Part shown: piece by piece, positions 7,428 to 14,295 of the stretch | Layout: the number at the start of each line of letters is the position of its first letter | Numbering within the stretch: the first letter of the stretch is position 1 | NCBI GenBank assembly: GCA_964480445.1 | Contig: CAYZPB010000019.1 | Coordinates: forward strand, 1-17,245 | Direction of reading: 5' to 3' | DNA: 17,245 nucleotides | Source of the DNA: CAYZPB01 sp964480445 | GTDB taxonomy: Bacteria; Bacillota; Bacilli; Tepidibacillales; Tepidibacillaceae | The notes under the pieces: generated by a model | The model's input: the letters and a program-made list of their open reading frames with translations, nothing else | Databases searched by the model: none | What the model was told of the DNA's origin: nothing | Translations under genes and position numbers: made by a program

Positions 7428-8098
7428 TGTTCACCTTCCTCCACGTATAAAAGAATAATTTTATTACCATCCTTAATAATTCTTGTTAGCTGTGCCATCT
7501 TCTCCAAAGTTATAATTACGGATACTTCGGCAATGGCCCCTGTACCATCAATCCGATCCCTTTTTCCCATACTTACAATTTCGCGGTTCATACTATCCTT
7601 AACATAAGCAACCTCTGTTTCGAAGAGAATTTCATCTGAGTTTTCATCTTTTCCAAATATTAGAAAATAGACTTTATCCTGCCTGCGCAAGCTATTAGGC
7701 ATTGAGTATATCCAATCACTTGGAATTCTTAAAATATATTGATCGCTTGCTAACTTGACATCATTTGAAGCAAAGTATTTTTTATGAAGAAGTGTTCCTT
7801 GCGGTATGTAATTGCTTGCTTCCAGTCCAACAATCTCATTCACCTCGCTGACTGCATCAGAGAAAATATTGCTTTTTTCAAAACTTTGGTAAGTAAGCAT
7901 CGATTCCTCAATTATTGCCCCCCTATCAACAGCTTGATTTAACACTAATCTTTGTTCATACAAAAAATGTTCGCGTCCAGCTGTTTCCCAGAACCAGATT
8001 AAAGTTAATACAACCACAATTATAACGAGACCCAGCGCTGGAATAAGATAGCTTAAAAAAACTCTAATCTTATTTTGTATATTATTAAACTTTTTCAA
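7424..8098 (-). CDS. cpaB: CpaB-like SAF domain membrane protein
   Basis: A 224-residue protein with one membrane helix near the N-terminus (about residues 16-36, SYLIPALGLVIIVVVLTLIW) and an extracytoplasmic SAF-type domain. The SAF signature is visible in the stretch from RLVLNQAVDRGAIIEESML to GLEASNYIPQGTLLHKKYF, as in the CpaB/RcpC proteins of Tad systems. Those proteins are periplasmic partners of the secretin in Gram-negative species. No secretin is seen here, so in a Gram-positive cell it presumably works at the membrane or wall. It ends with ATGA, overlapping the tadZ start. It begins four bases after the kinase stop. The family call is firm at the level of SAF domain and context, and less firm for the exact CpaB name. 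Confidence 0.75.
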   Translation of the reverse strand: MKKFNNIQNKIRVFLSYLIPALGLVIIVVVLTLIWFWETAGREHFLYEQRLVLNQAVDRGAIIEESMLTYQSFEKSNIFSDAVSEVNEIVGLEASNYIPQGTLLHKKYFASNDVKLASDQYILRIPSDWIYSMPNSLRRQDKVYFLIFGKDENSDEILFETEVAYVKDSMNREIVSMGKRDRIDGTGAIAEVSVIITLEKMAQLTRIIKDGNKIILLYVEEGEQ

Positions 8099-8102
8099 AT
8101 AA

Positions 8103-9776
8103 TCACCTTCTTAAAAACTTAAATTTATCTTTTTTACGCATTGGATTAGCTTTTTCGTTATTCATCATCACTATGTCTGTAGCTATTCCACTTAACGGAC
8201 CCTTTAGGAGTTCACTAACATGTGTATATTCATACAATATGTCTCCATTAAAAGCTGCACGATGGATGGAAGATAATTCGATATTGGGACAGAAGTGAGT
8301 TGGCGCGAAATCAAATAACTTTAACAGTTCTCGCTTTGGCACACAATCTGTCCAGTTGTTAATAATTAGTTCTACCCTTACGCCAGCTTTTGCTAATTCA
8401 CATAATTTTGATAATCGTCGCAAGTTTTGTGCGATATTAATTAGAATTGGATCAATGACTACTAACAAGCAATCAACATATTTAATAGCATTTTCAATAG
8501 CATGGTGTTCTATGTAATTTCCAACATCAATTAACGAGACACTATTTTTTCTTGATGAATAAAGAAGATTTAACATCATCATTTCATCCCAATCTTCCTC
8601 CTTTATTAACGGCCGCCGCGGATCAACAAGCGTCCACATAATCCCCTTATCAGAGTACGTTTTGTCTTTTAATAATGGCTTCCTTTCATGTAGTTCATGA
8701 ACTGCACTATAAAAACTTCGATCCTCTTTTATAAGGCTGTCTGATTTTTCTACTCCAAGATAGTCGAATAGATATGGACTGAATGGCATTTCGACAACGT
8801 TAGGAACTATATTTAACTCACTAATGTATTTCGCTAAATTTATTGTTAAAAAAGTTGAACCAGCACACTTGGAAAGTGAGCAAACCATAACCTGTGATGT
8901 ACTTTCTGCCAAGTAAGGTTGATTTGTTTCTAAATTTTCAATATTTTTTTCTATGCTTACATTGTTCACCAATAACTCTGTACGGTCGTAGTAATAACTC
9001 TTTGCAATTTTTAACTGCTCATGTACATCTTTTATATCTTGATAGCGCGATTGTGGATTATACATAAGTAATTTATTTACTATTACATAAATAATGTTTG
9101 GCAAATCACTACGCATGTATTGGAGAGGCTTCCGTACACTGTAGTAGTGTTTACCTCTACTAAAGAGATAATAAAGCAATGCACCAAGGGCGTAAATATC
9201 GGATCGGTGATCTACATTATTAGAATCGAATTGTTCAGGAGCAGCATACCTTACAGTTCCTAGCTGTGTTGTATCAAGATCTTGTCCAAGAACATAATCT
9301 TTAGCAATTCCAAAATCAATTAATTTAACATTGTCTTGCTCATCAATTAAAACATGGTCTGGTTTTAAATCTCGGTAGATAACTGGGGCCGCTAATTTAT
9401 TGTGCAGATAATTAAATATCTCACACAGCTGCATTGCGTACTTTATAACTTTTATCTCTGAGAGAGCCTCTCCTGCTTCCACAATATGTTGCAGACTATT
9501 ACCCTTGATGTAATCCATAACTAAGTAGGAACGTTTATGCTCTTTCTCATAATAATAATCGATAATTTTTGGCAGATATGGGTGATCAAGCTTTGCTAAT
9601 AGTTTTGCCTCGTTAATAAAGTCACCTTCGTTTAACTTGCTATTCTTTATTTCTTTAATTGCCCAATATTTACCCTCAACTCTCATATCTTCAGCATAAT
9701 ATACTACCCCCATACCGCCTTGGCCTATTACTGAAATTATTTTATATCTAAGATTAAAGACTTCACCAATTGCTAT
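8103..9776 (-). CDS. Ser/Thr protein kinase fused to a CpaE/TadZ-like ATPase domain; unusual start
   Basis: From the ATA at 9776 the product would be 557 residues. Residues 1-265 are a Hanks-type kinase: glycine loop IGQGGMG (17-23), Lys41 in WAIKEIK, Glu56, catalytic loop YRDLKPDHVL (Asp136), DFG (Asp154) and YAAPEQF. His141 replaces the usual metal-binding Asn. After a linker, residues from about 294 form a CpaE/MinD-like domain with VCSLSKCAGSTFL as a degenerate P-loop and VSLIDVGN as the switch strand. No membrane helix and no PASTA repeats are seen. The first in-frame ATG is the Met inside the glycine loop (9713), so a start there would break the kinase. No ATG, GTG or TTG precedes it before a stop at 9797. 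The ATA overlaps the FHA gene's TAG, giving MAIGEVFNLRYKI, which aligns with the start of B. subtilis PrkC as I remember it. It probably phosphorylates the FHA protein's partner or other Tad components. Confidence 0.85.
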   Translation of the reverse strand: MAIGEVFNLRYKIISVIGQGGMGVVYYAEDMRVEGKYWAIKEIKNSKLNEGDFINEAKLLAKLDHPYLPKIIDYYYEKEHKRSYLVMDYIKGNSLQHIVEAGEALSEIKVIKYAMQLCEIFNYLHNKLAAPVIYRDLKPDHVLIDEQDNVKLIDFGIAKDYVLGQDLDTTQLGTVRYAAPEQFDSNNVDHRSDIYALGALLYYLFSRGKHYYSVRKPLQYMRSDLPNIIYVIVNKLLMYNPQSRYQDIKDVHEQLKIAKSYYYDRTELLVNNVSIEKNIENLETNQPYLAESTSQVMVCSLSKCAGSTFLTINLAKYISELNIVPNVVEMPFSPYLFDYLGVEKSDSLIKEDRSFYSAVHELHERKPLLKDKTYSDKGIMWTLVDPRRPLIKEEDWDEMMMLNLLYSSRKNSVSLIDVGNYIEHHAIENAIKYVDCLLVVIDPILINIAQNLRRLSKLCELAKAGVRVELIINNWTDCVPKRELLKLFDFAPTHFCPNIELSSIHRAAFNGDILYEYTHVSELLKGPLSGIATDIVMMNNEKANPMRKKDKFKFLRR

Positions 9777-10924
9777 AAAATTTTTCTTATCGATTTATCA
9801 TCACCTTCTAAACTTAATAAACTTTTTACAGAAAACTCTGTTTTTGCAAGGGTAATTTTATCCCCCTCCTTTATGAGATATAATTTATTCGCATATAACC
9901 TTATGCCATTTAGAAACGAGCCATTTTTTGAATCCAAATCTCTAATTAAATAACCATGAGTATCCCTGATTATCTCTAAATGAACTCTTGAAATTTCTTT
10001 GGAATCTTCGCAGTAATTTACTATATCTTTGTTTCTCCCAATGATAAAATTTGGCATATTTAAATCAATTCTGTTCGTACTTTTATTATGTTTCTTTTCT
10101 AGATAAAAGAGCGGTTTATTATCCTTTAAAATAGTTGTTTCAGCTAGTTTTTCTTCAGCATTTTTGCTTCTATTTATTTCATCTATCTTGTTTTGTTTAA
10201 CAGTGTTAGCGCTTGATTCATTTTTACGTTTAAAAAAACGAGTGGGTGGCCAGTTAAACATATTATTTTGCTGTGATTTGATTGTTTTAACTATCTGCTC
10301 GTTTGTTTCGTATCGCTCTAATCTCTCTTCCAGTTCAATCTCTTCACCTAAGTTCTCTCTAAGAAGTCTTTTATAAAGACCGTCAATCGTAAATTCATCG
10401 TTGTCAAAATAATCGATTATGATATTATAAAAATTTAATTCTACCCCAGAGCTATCTTTAAAAACATTAATAAATAATTGTTTGAATTCATCTACTGCAG
10501 CGGCTTCATTTTTTAATTCCCTTAACGGCAAATAGATTAGCTGTGGTTTGTTTTTTTCTGGGTGAATATAAATTAACGGCAACTTAAGTATGTATTTATT
10601 AGAATCTAACAAGTATTTGCTACTATTGCGCATAATTCCAATTATTTTTATAAAAATTTCTCGTAATATAGGCCACGAATATTGCTTTGTCATTAAATAA
10701 TTATTTAATGATTTATAATCGCGAATATCATAATATAGCTTGATGTTTAAATTAAATTCTTCCAAGAGCAATGGCACATGTCCTAGCAAACTATTTGCAC
10801 TCAACATTTCAGCTTGTACCTTGATAATATCTTCCGACTTTAATCCCTCGGCTTTATCAATCACTAAAGCGTTACAATTTTCATTTGGATACTGGATTCG
10901 TAAATCATAGACAGCTTCAACCAC
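9773..10924 (-). CDS. FHA-domain protein, probable phosphothreonine reader of the Tad operon
   Basis: A 383-residue protein whose C-terminus (about residues 285-370) is a forkhead-associated domain. Seen in order are GR (296-297), SRVH (312-315), DLDSKNGSFLNG with the NG at 339-340, and DKITLAKTEFSV. These residues bind phosphothreonine in known FHA domains. Residues 1-200 match no motif I can prove but resemble the N-terminal module often attached to such domains in clostridia (DUF6382, from memory): LYYDIRDYKSLNNYL, then a helix, then YIHPEK. The start is GTG, preceded by AGGAGG (10933-10938) and overlapping the cpaF stop by eight bases. It directly precedes the kinase gene, so kinase and reader are made together. 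No membrane segment is visible. Confidence 0.88.
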   Translation of the reverse strand: MVEAVYDLRIQYPNENCNALVIDKAEGLKSEDIIKVQAEMLSANSLLGHVPLLLEEFNLNIKLYYDIRDYKSLNNYLMTKQYSWPILREIFIKIIGIMRNSSKYLLDSNKYILKLPLIYIHPEKNKPQLIYLPLRELKNEAAAVDEFKQLFINVFKDSSGVELNFYNIIIDYFDNDEFTIDGLYKRLLRENLGEEIELEERLERYETNEQIVKTIKSQQNNMFNWPPTRFFKRKNESSANTVKQNKIDEINRSKNAEEKLAETTILKDNKPLFYLEKKHNKSTNRIDLNMPNFIIGRNKDIVNYCEDSKEISRVHLEIIRDTHGYLIRDLDSKNGSFLNGIRLYANKLYLIKEGDKITLAKTEFSVKSLLSLEGDDKSIRKIL

Positions 10925-12149
10925 TAGGATAACCTCCTAATTCTAATTGCTTGAGTTTCCTAATTTGCTGCAATTTATTACCTGTTGCCTGCAACTCACC
11001 AATATTATTGTTTTTGTTATCTAAGGCAGTCTCTTCAAAACAATATAGTCTATTTAGCTGAATTTCGTTATTTACTACTCCAGTAAGCTCGCTTATTTCA
11101 ATTATTCGTCGCGTATTATCCCTTACTTTCGCCAAATGTATGATTATATCAATAGCAGAGCTAATCTGCTTTCGTATTGCTCCTACAGGAATGTTTGCGC
11201 CCCTTAAAACCATCACTTCCAATCTACTTAACATATCTTCGGCACTGTTCCCGTGCCCAGTTGAAATTGAGCCATCATGCCCTGTATTCATCGCTTGCAA
11301 CATGTCTAAGGCTTCATGCCCACGAACTTCTCCAACAACAATCCGATCAGGTCGCATTCTAAGAGAGGCTCTAATCAAATCACTTATCGTTACTTCACCC
11401 TTACCTTCAGTATTTGCATTTCTAATCTCGAGCCTGACAAGGTTCTTGATGTTTTTTATCTGTAGCTCTGCGGAATCTTCAATCGTAACAATTCTTTCTT
11501 GCTCAGGGATAAAATTTGATAGTACATTAAGTAGAGTAGTCTTGCCAGAACCAGTGCCACCGCTGATGAAAATATTGTATTTCGCCCGTACAAGCAAGCC
11601 TAAATAATTAGCGGCATCTTCCGATAATGTATTGTTAGCAATTAAGTTTTGAATTGTGAGTGGGTCCTTAGGAAACTTACGAATTGTCATTGTCGGACCA
11701 TTCAATGCAAGAGGAGGAAGGACGATATTTACTCGGGACCCGTCCTTCATTCTAGCATCTACAATAGGGGAGGATTGGTTTACTACTCTGTTCACTTTCG
11801 AAACAATCATTTGAATTATATCTTCTAGTCGTTCTTCACTTTCAAACTCAACTGCTGTCTTTATAATCTCACCATTCTTTTCAACGAAAATTTTATTATA
11901 GCCATTAATCATTATTTCAGTAATTTCTTCTTGCTCAAGTAAAGGTTGTAGGACATCATATCCTCTAATATAATTAAATATATTATCTGCTAAATCAATT
12001 TTCTCCTGTACTAAAAGCGTTATTCCAGCTGCGTATTCAAAAACTTTTTCTTCAATATACAAACGAATCTCTTCATCAGTAACTAAATACAAATCATTAA
12101 TCTGTGCACGTATTTGATCCCTCAGCAACTTACTTTTATTTACATCCAT
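10917..12149 (-). CDS. cpaF: CpaF/TadA secretion ATPase
   Basis: A 410-residue hexameric motor ATPase of the Tad/Flp pilus, first gene of the operon. The N-terminal domain (residues to about 150) carries YDVLQPLLEQEEITEIMING, typical of CpaF. Then come DGSRVNIVLPP, Walker A GGTGSGKTT (197-205), the Asp-box region TIEDSAELQ (222-230), the MRPDRIVVGEVRG Walker B (265-277), the MNTGHDGSISTGHGNS His-box (287-302) and the MVLRGANIP segment. All catalytic residues expected of the family are present, and the length matches CpaF homologues. A ribosome site of the form AGGAAAG precedes the ATG. The leader is about 65 bases from the predicted transcription start. The gene should be active, in contrast to the degenerate CpaE-like domains further along. 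Confidence 0.95.
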   Translation of the reverse strand: MDVNKSKLLRDQIRAQINDLYLVTDEEIRLYIEEKVFEYAAGITLLVQEKIDLADNIFNYIRGYDVLQPLLEQEEITEIMINGYNKIFVEKNGEIIKTAVEFESEERLEDIIQMIVSKVNRVVNQSSPIVDARMKDGSRVNIVLPPLALNGPTMTIRKFPKDPLTIQNLIANNTLSEDAANYLGLLVRAKYNIFISGGTGSGKTTLLNVLSNFIPEQERIVTIEDSAELQIKNIKNLVRLEIRNANTEGKGEVTISDLIRASLRMRPDRIVVGEVRGHEALDMLQAMNTGHDGSISTGHGNSAEDMLSRLEVMVLRGANIPVGAIRKQISSAIDIIIHLAKVRDNTRRIIEISELTGVVNNEIQLNRLYCFEETALDNKNNNIGELQATGNKLQQIRKLKQLELGGYPSG

Positions 12150-12220
12150 ATCTACTTTCCTACCTATCTAAACAGTGTTACATGTTATTCAATTACTGTA
12201 AATCTTTACCATTGATTCAT

Positions 12221-12249
12221 ATCATAAAACATTTCTAAATGTTTGTCAC
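12221..12249 (-). promoter_or_regulatory. Sigma-A type promoter of the Tad operon
   Basis: On the minus strand GTGACA (12249-12244) and TATGAT (12226-12221) are separated by exactly 17 bases. Each hexamer differs from consensus at one position. Transcription would start around 12214, about 65 bases before the cpaF ATG. It lies between the terminator of the preceding gene and the first Tad gene. The spacer is itself a perfect inverted repeat. Confidence 0.75.
12227..12244 (-). repeat. Perfect inverted repeat in the promoter spacer, candidate operator
   Basis: The 18 bases read AAACATTTAGAAATGTTT, two eight-base arms around a two-base centre. They cover the whole spacer between -35 and -10 and touch the last base of the -35 box. 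A dimeric regulator bound here would block RNA polymerase. I do not recognise the site as a known box. It is AT-rich, so a chance palindrome remains possible. Confidence 0.5.
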
Positions 12250-12297
12250 TAGTAAAAAACAAGTTTTCTCAAATTTATATTATTTGCTATTGGCCAA

Positions 12298-12332
12298 CAA
12301 AAATCGACACCCTAGTTAATTAGGGTGTCGAT
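12298..12332 (-). terminator. Rho-independent terminator after the 103-residue membrane protein gene
   Basis: A 12-bp stem (arms 12303-12314 and 12321-12332) encloses a six-base loop and on the minus strand is followed by TTTTT (stem included). It lies 24 bases after the stop of the gene at 12356-12667 and 54 bases before the Tad promoter, so it separates the two transcripts. Confidence 0.9.
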
Positions 12333-12355
12333 AAAATATTATTTAATTAATTCTC

Positions 12356-12667
12356 TCAAGATGTTAAATTACAAATAATCATTGTAAGAATTGAGCTTAT
12401 CAATAATAAAGCAAGTGCAACAGCAATCAATAAAGTGGAGAAATTTAATATACCTAGAGCATTGCTACCGTATTTACCTTCCCTAAAGAATTTAATTAAA
12501 ACTAATACTAAACCAATAATTAAAATAATGACTGCAATATAAAAAAGGAGATTTACAAACACTACCACAGGTTTATTTACATACCAACTGTAAAGACGCA
12601 AAGTCACAAATACTGCGGCCGTTAAAAGTATAGTTTTAAGAACAAATAACAATACATCACGTTTCAT
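12356..12667 (-). CDS. Small membrane protein of unknown function
   Basis: A 103-residue protein with three strong hydrophobic segments (about residues 5-22, 33-62 and 76-98) and a single polar stretch near 63-75 (FREGKYGSNALG). I recognise no family. The ATG at 12667 has GAGGTG upstream, so it is probably translated. It is the last gene before the terminator and begins 157 bases after the DUF3784-like gene. It may have its own promoter there. Its neighbour is also a membrane protein, but I see no sequence evidence that they work together. Confidence 0.7.
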   Translation of the reverse strand: MKRDVLLFVLKTILLTAAVFVTLRLYSWYVNKPVVVFVNLLFYIAVIILIIGLVLVLIKFFREGKYGSNALGILNFSTLLIAVALALLLISSILTMIICNLTS

Positions 12668-12731
12668 TTCTAATGCACCTCAAACTTTAAGTCTAGTTTT
12701 CTCTATCAATCTTAAAATTCTAGATAATATC

Positions 12732-12737
12732 ATTATA
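12732..12737 (-). promoter_or_regulatory. Possible -10 box in the 157-base gap before the small membrane protein gene
   Basis: The minus strand reads TATAAT. A weak -35 region (GTGGTT or TGGTTT) can be placed at the right distance, but neither is convincing. I see no terminator, RNA gene or clear repeat elsewhere in the gap between 12668 and 12824. Confidence 0.3.
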
Positions 12738-12824
12738 AACTATACTAACTGGAAACCACCGCTTCACATATGTATTATTTATTACAAATTTCTGACATGC
12801 TTCTTATAATGTACCTATAACTCT

Positions 12825-13544
12825 TCAGTAAAGCAAGAAATAAGACCCTATCAGCTCGTACAGCTCCATCGTCTTATCAACTTCATTAAAATTTATAATA
12901 TAAAAATCCTCTTGACTGCGTAGTAGAATAAACGGTCCTTGATCAGACATCAAAAACAGTTTTCCTTTTCCATACTCTTCTAGCTTGAAGTTTCCCTTTA
13001 GTATACTGCCAACGCTGTAGCCATTTGTTCTAGCAGTAATTTGCGGAATCTGTTCAATTAATTGGATCTCCGTCAATTCATCTATAGGTATAGTCAACCC
13101 GTACATTCCACTAATTGTAATCTGATCCGTATCAATTAAAACCTCCGGCTCTTTGCCGCCAAAAAAGATAAGACCGAAAACAAATACACCAGTAACTAGT
13201 AGAAGCAGTAGAAGAATTATTACTGTCTTGCTTCTATTTTTCTTGTTATGATTAAAGCGTTGCAAATAAAACGTCATAAATATACTGTAAACAATTAATA
13301 TAGAAAAAATAACTTGCCCCGCAATATTATAACCCGCGTAAAAAAATAAGAATGCTACTAAGAAAATAGTTGCCATTATAAACATGCTATTACTCAGAAA
13401 ATTGCGCAATCCTACTATATCGACCTCTTGCTTTTTCTCTTTAGACATCGTGTTATAGCCAGCAATTAACCAATCCCATTTCAAAAACTTTAATGCAATA
13501 CCTAGTAACAGAAAAAGAAATGTAAGCGCAAGTATTAGATACAT
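12825..13544 (-). CDS. DUF3784-like membrane protein with a soluble C-terminal domain
   Basis: A 239-residue protein with an N-terminal helix (about 2-20), then the segment WLIAGYNTMSKEKKQEVDIV, which strongly resembles the start of the DUF3784 family of Firmicutes membrane proteins. Two further helices (near residues 51-95) and a fourth (about 107-128) follow, and then a soluble part rich in beta-type sequence (from about 134), possibly a PH-like fold. No catalytic motif is visible. The gene starts 13 bases after the HAD gene, so both are likely read from one transcript. Function is unknown. The family call rests on the N-terminal motif; the C-terminal fold is a guess from pattern alone. Confidence 0.65.
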   Translation of the reverse strand: MYLILALTFLFLLLGIALKFLKWDWLIAGYNTMSKEKKQEVDIVGLRNFLSNSMFIMATIFLVAFLFFYAGYNIAGQVIFSILIVYSIFMTFYLQRFNHNKKNRSKTVIILLLLLLVTGVFVFGLIFFGGKEPEVLIDTDQITISGMYGLTIPIDELTEIQLIEQIPQITARTNGYSVGSILKGNFKLEEYGKGKLFLMSDQGPFILLRSQEDFYIINFNEVDKTMELYELIGSYFLLY

Positions 13545-13557
13545 AATCTCTTACCCA

Positions 13558-14286
13558 CTAAGCGAAAATTCCGCTTTTGCTTTTGAGATCTTGCTTTAAT
13601 TCTGCTAAAGATCCTTGTTGATCAACACGATACTGTTCTTTACCACTGCGATCAAGTAGATGGTCCTCAACCAAATAGGTGCGGATTCCTAACTCTTTTA
13701 CAACCATATCCTCTTGCATGTCATTGCCAATCATTATTGTCTCTTCTGGTTCTAATGCAAGCTTATCAAGAATCTCCTGATAGTACTGAACGTGCGGCTT
13801 AGTATAGCGTGAGTTCTCATACGAAGTAACAAGTGCAAAATCGATATCATCTATATTTACCCAACGTAGCCGTTCAATAACCGCATCCATCGGAAAAAGT
13901 GGGTTAGTCGCGATAACTACTTTACGACCCTGATCTAGAACTGTCTCTACAATTGTCCGTGATAAATCAGACGATTGCACATGTTTTTGTAGCAAGGGAA
14001 ATTTTGTTGCGTAGAACTGATCCAAAACTGTCACCACATCAACAAGCTCAAGCTGTGTCAACTCCAAAAAACTCTTCATGAAAACCTCTTGATTTGTGAA
14101 GCGTCCATCAACGCAGCGTACCACGGCCTCTGTACTTGCAAGTAGGCTTTTCATAAATAGCTCCTTGGGAAAATAATCTGCTATATAATCCGCTAATGAG
14201 ACCATATAATCTTTAATAAACTCCTCTGTATTTGCAGGAATCAGTGTACCATCTAAATCAAATAATATTGCTTTGCCCACAGGCAT
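13558..14286 (-). CDS. HAD-superfamily hydrolase (phosphatase)
   Basis: A 242-residue haloacid-dehalogenase-type phosphatase. Motif I is FDLDGTLIP (Asp10 nucleophile, Asp12), motif II is VVIATNP, motif III is the Lys of YTKPHVQYY, and motif IV is MIGNDMQED. All four catalytic blocks are intact. A helical cap sits between motif I and motif II, as in subfamily I enzymes. The substrate cannot be told from sequence. It follows the MTAP-like gene by nine bases and precedes the DUF3784-like gene by 13, so it is part of the same operon. A GAGAGGGG site lies directly next to the ATG at 14286; the GTG two codons later would be better spaced and may be the real start. Confidence 0.85.
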   Translation of the reverse strand: MPVGKAILFDLDGTLIPANTEEFIKDYMVSLADYIADYFPKELFMKSLLASTEAVVRCVDGRFTNQEVFMKSFLELTQLELVDVVTVLDQFYATKFPLLQKHVQSSDLSRTIVETVLDQGRKVVIATNPLFPMDAVIERLRWVNIDDIDFALVTSYENSRYTKPHVQYYQEILDKLALEPEETIMIGNDMQEDMVVKELGIRTYLVEDHLLDRSGKEQYRVDQQGSLAELKQDLKSKSGIFA

Positions 14287-14295
14287 CCCCTCTCC

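Noticed and set aside
9766..9776. TTG and GTG codons near the FHA stop as kinase start
   Set aside because: They are out of frame with the kinase and run into a TAA after a few codons, so they cannot start it.
11140..11607. Plus-strand frame of 155 codons in cpaF
   Set aside because: It lies wholly over the best conserved part of cpaF (Walker A to His box) and is a reflection of that constraint.
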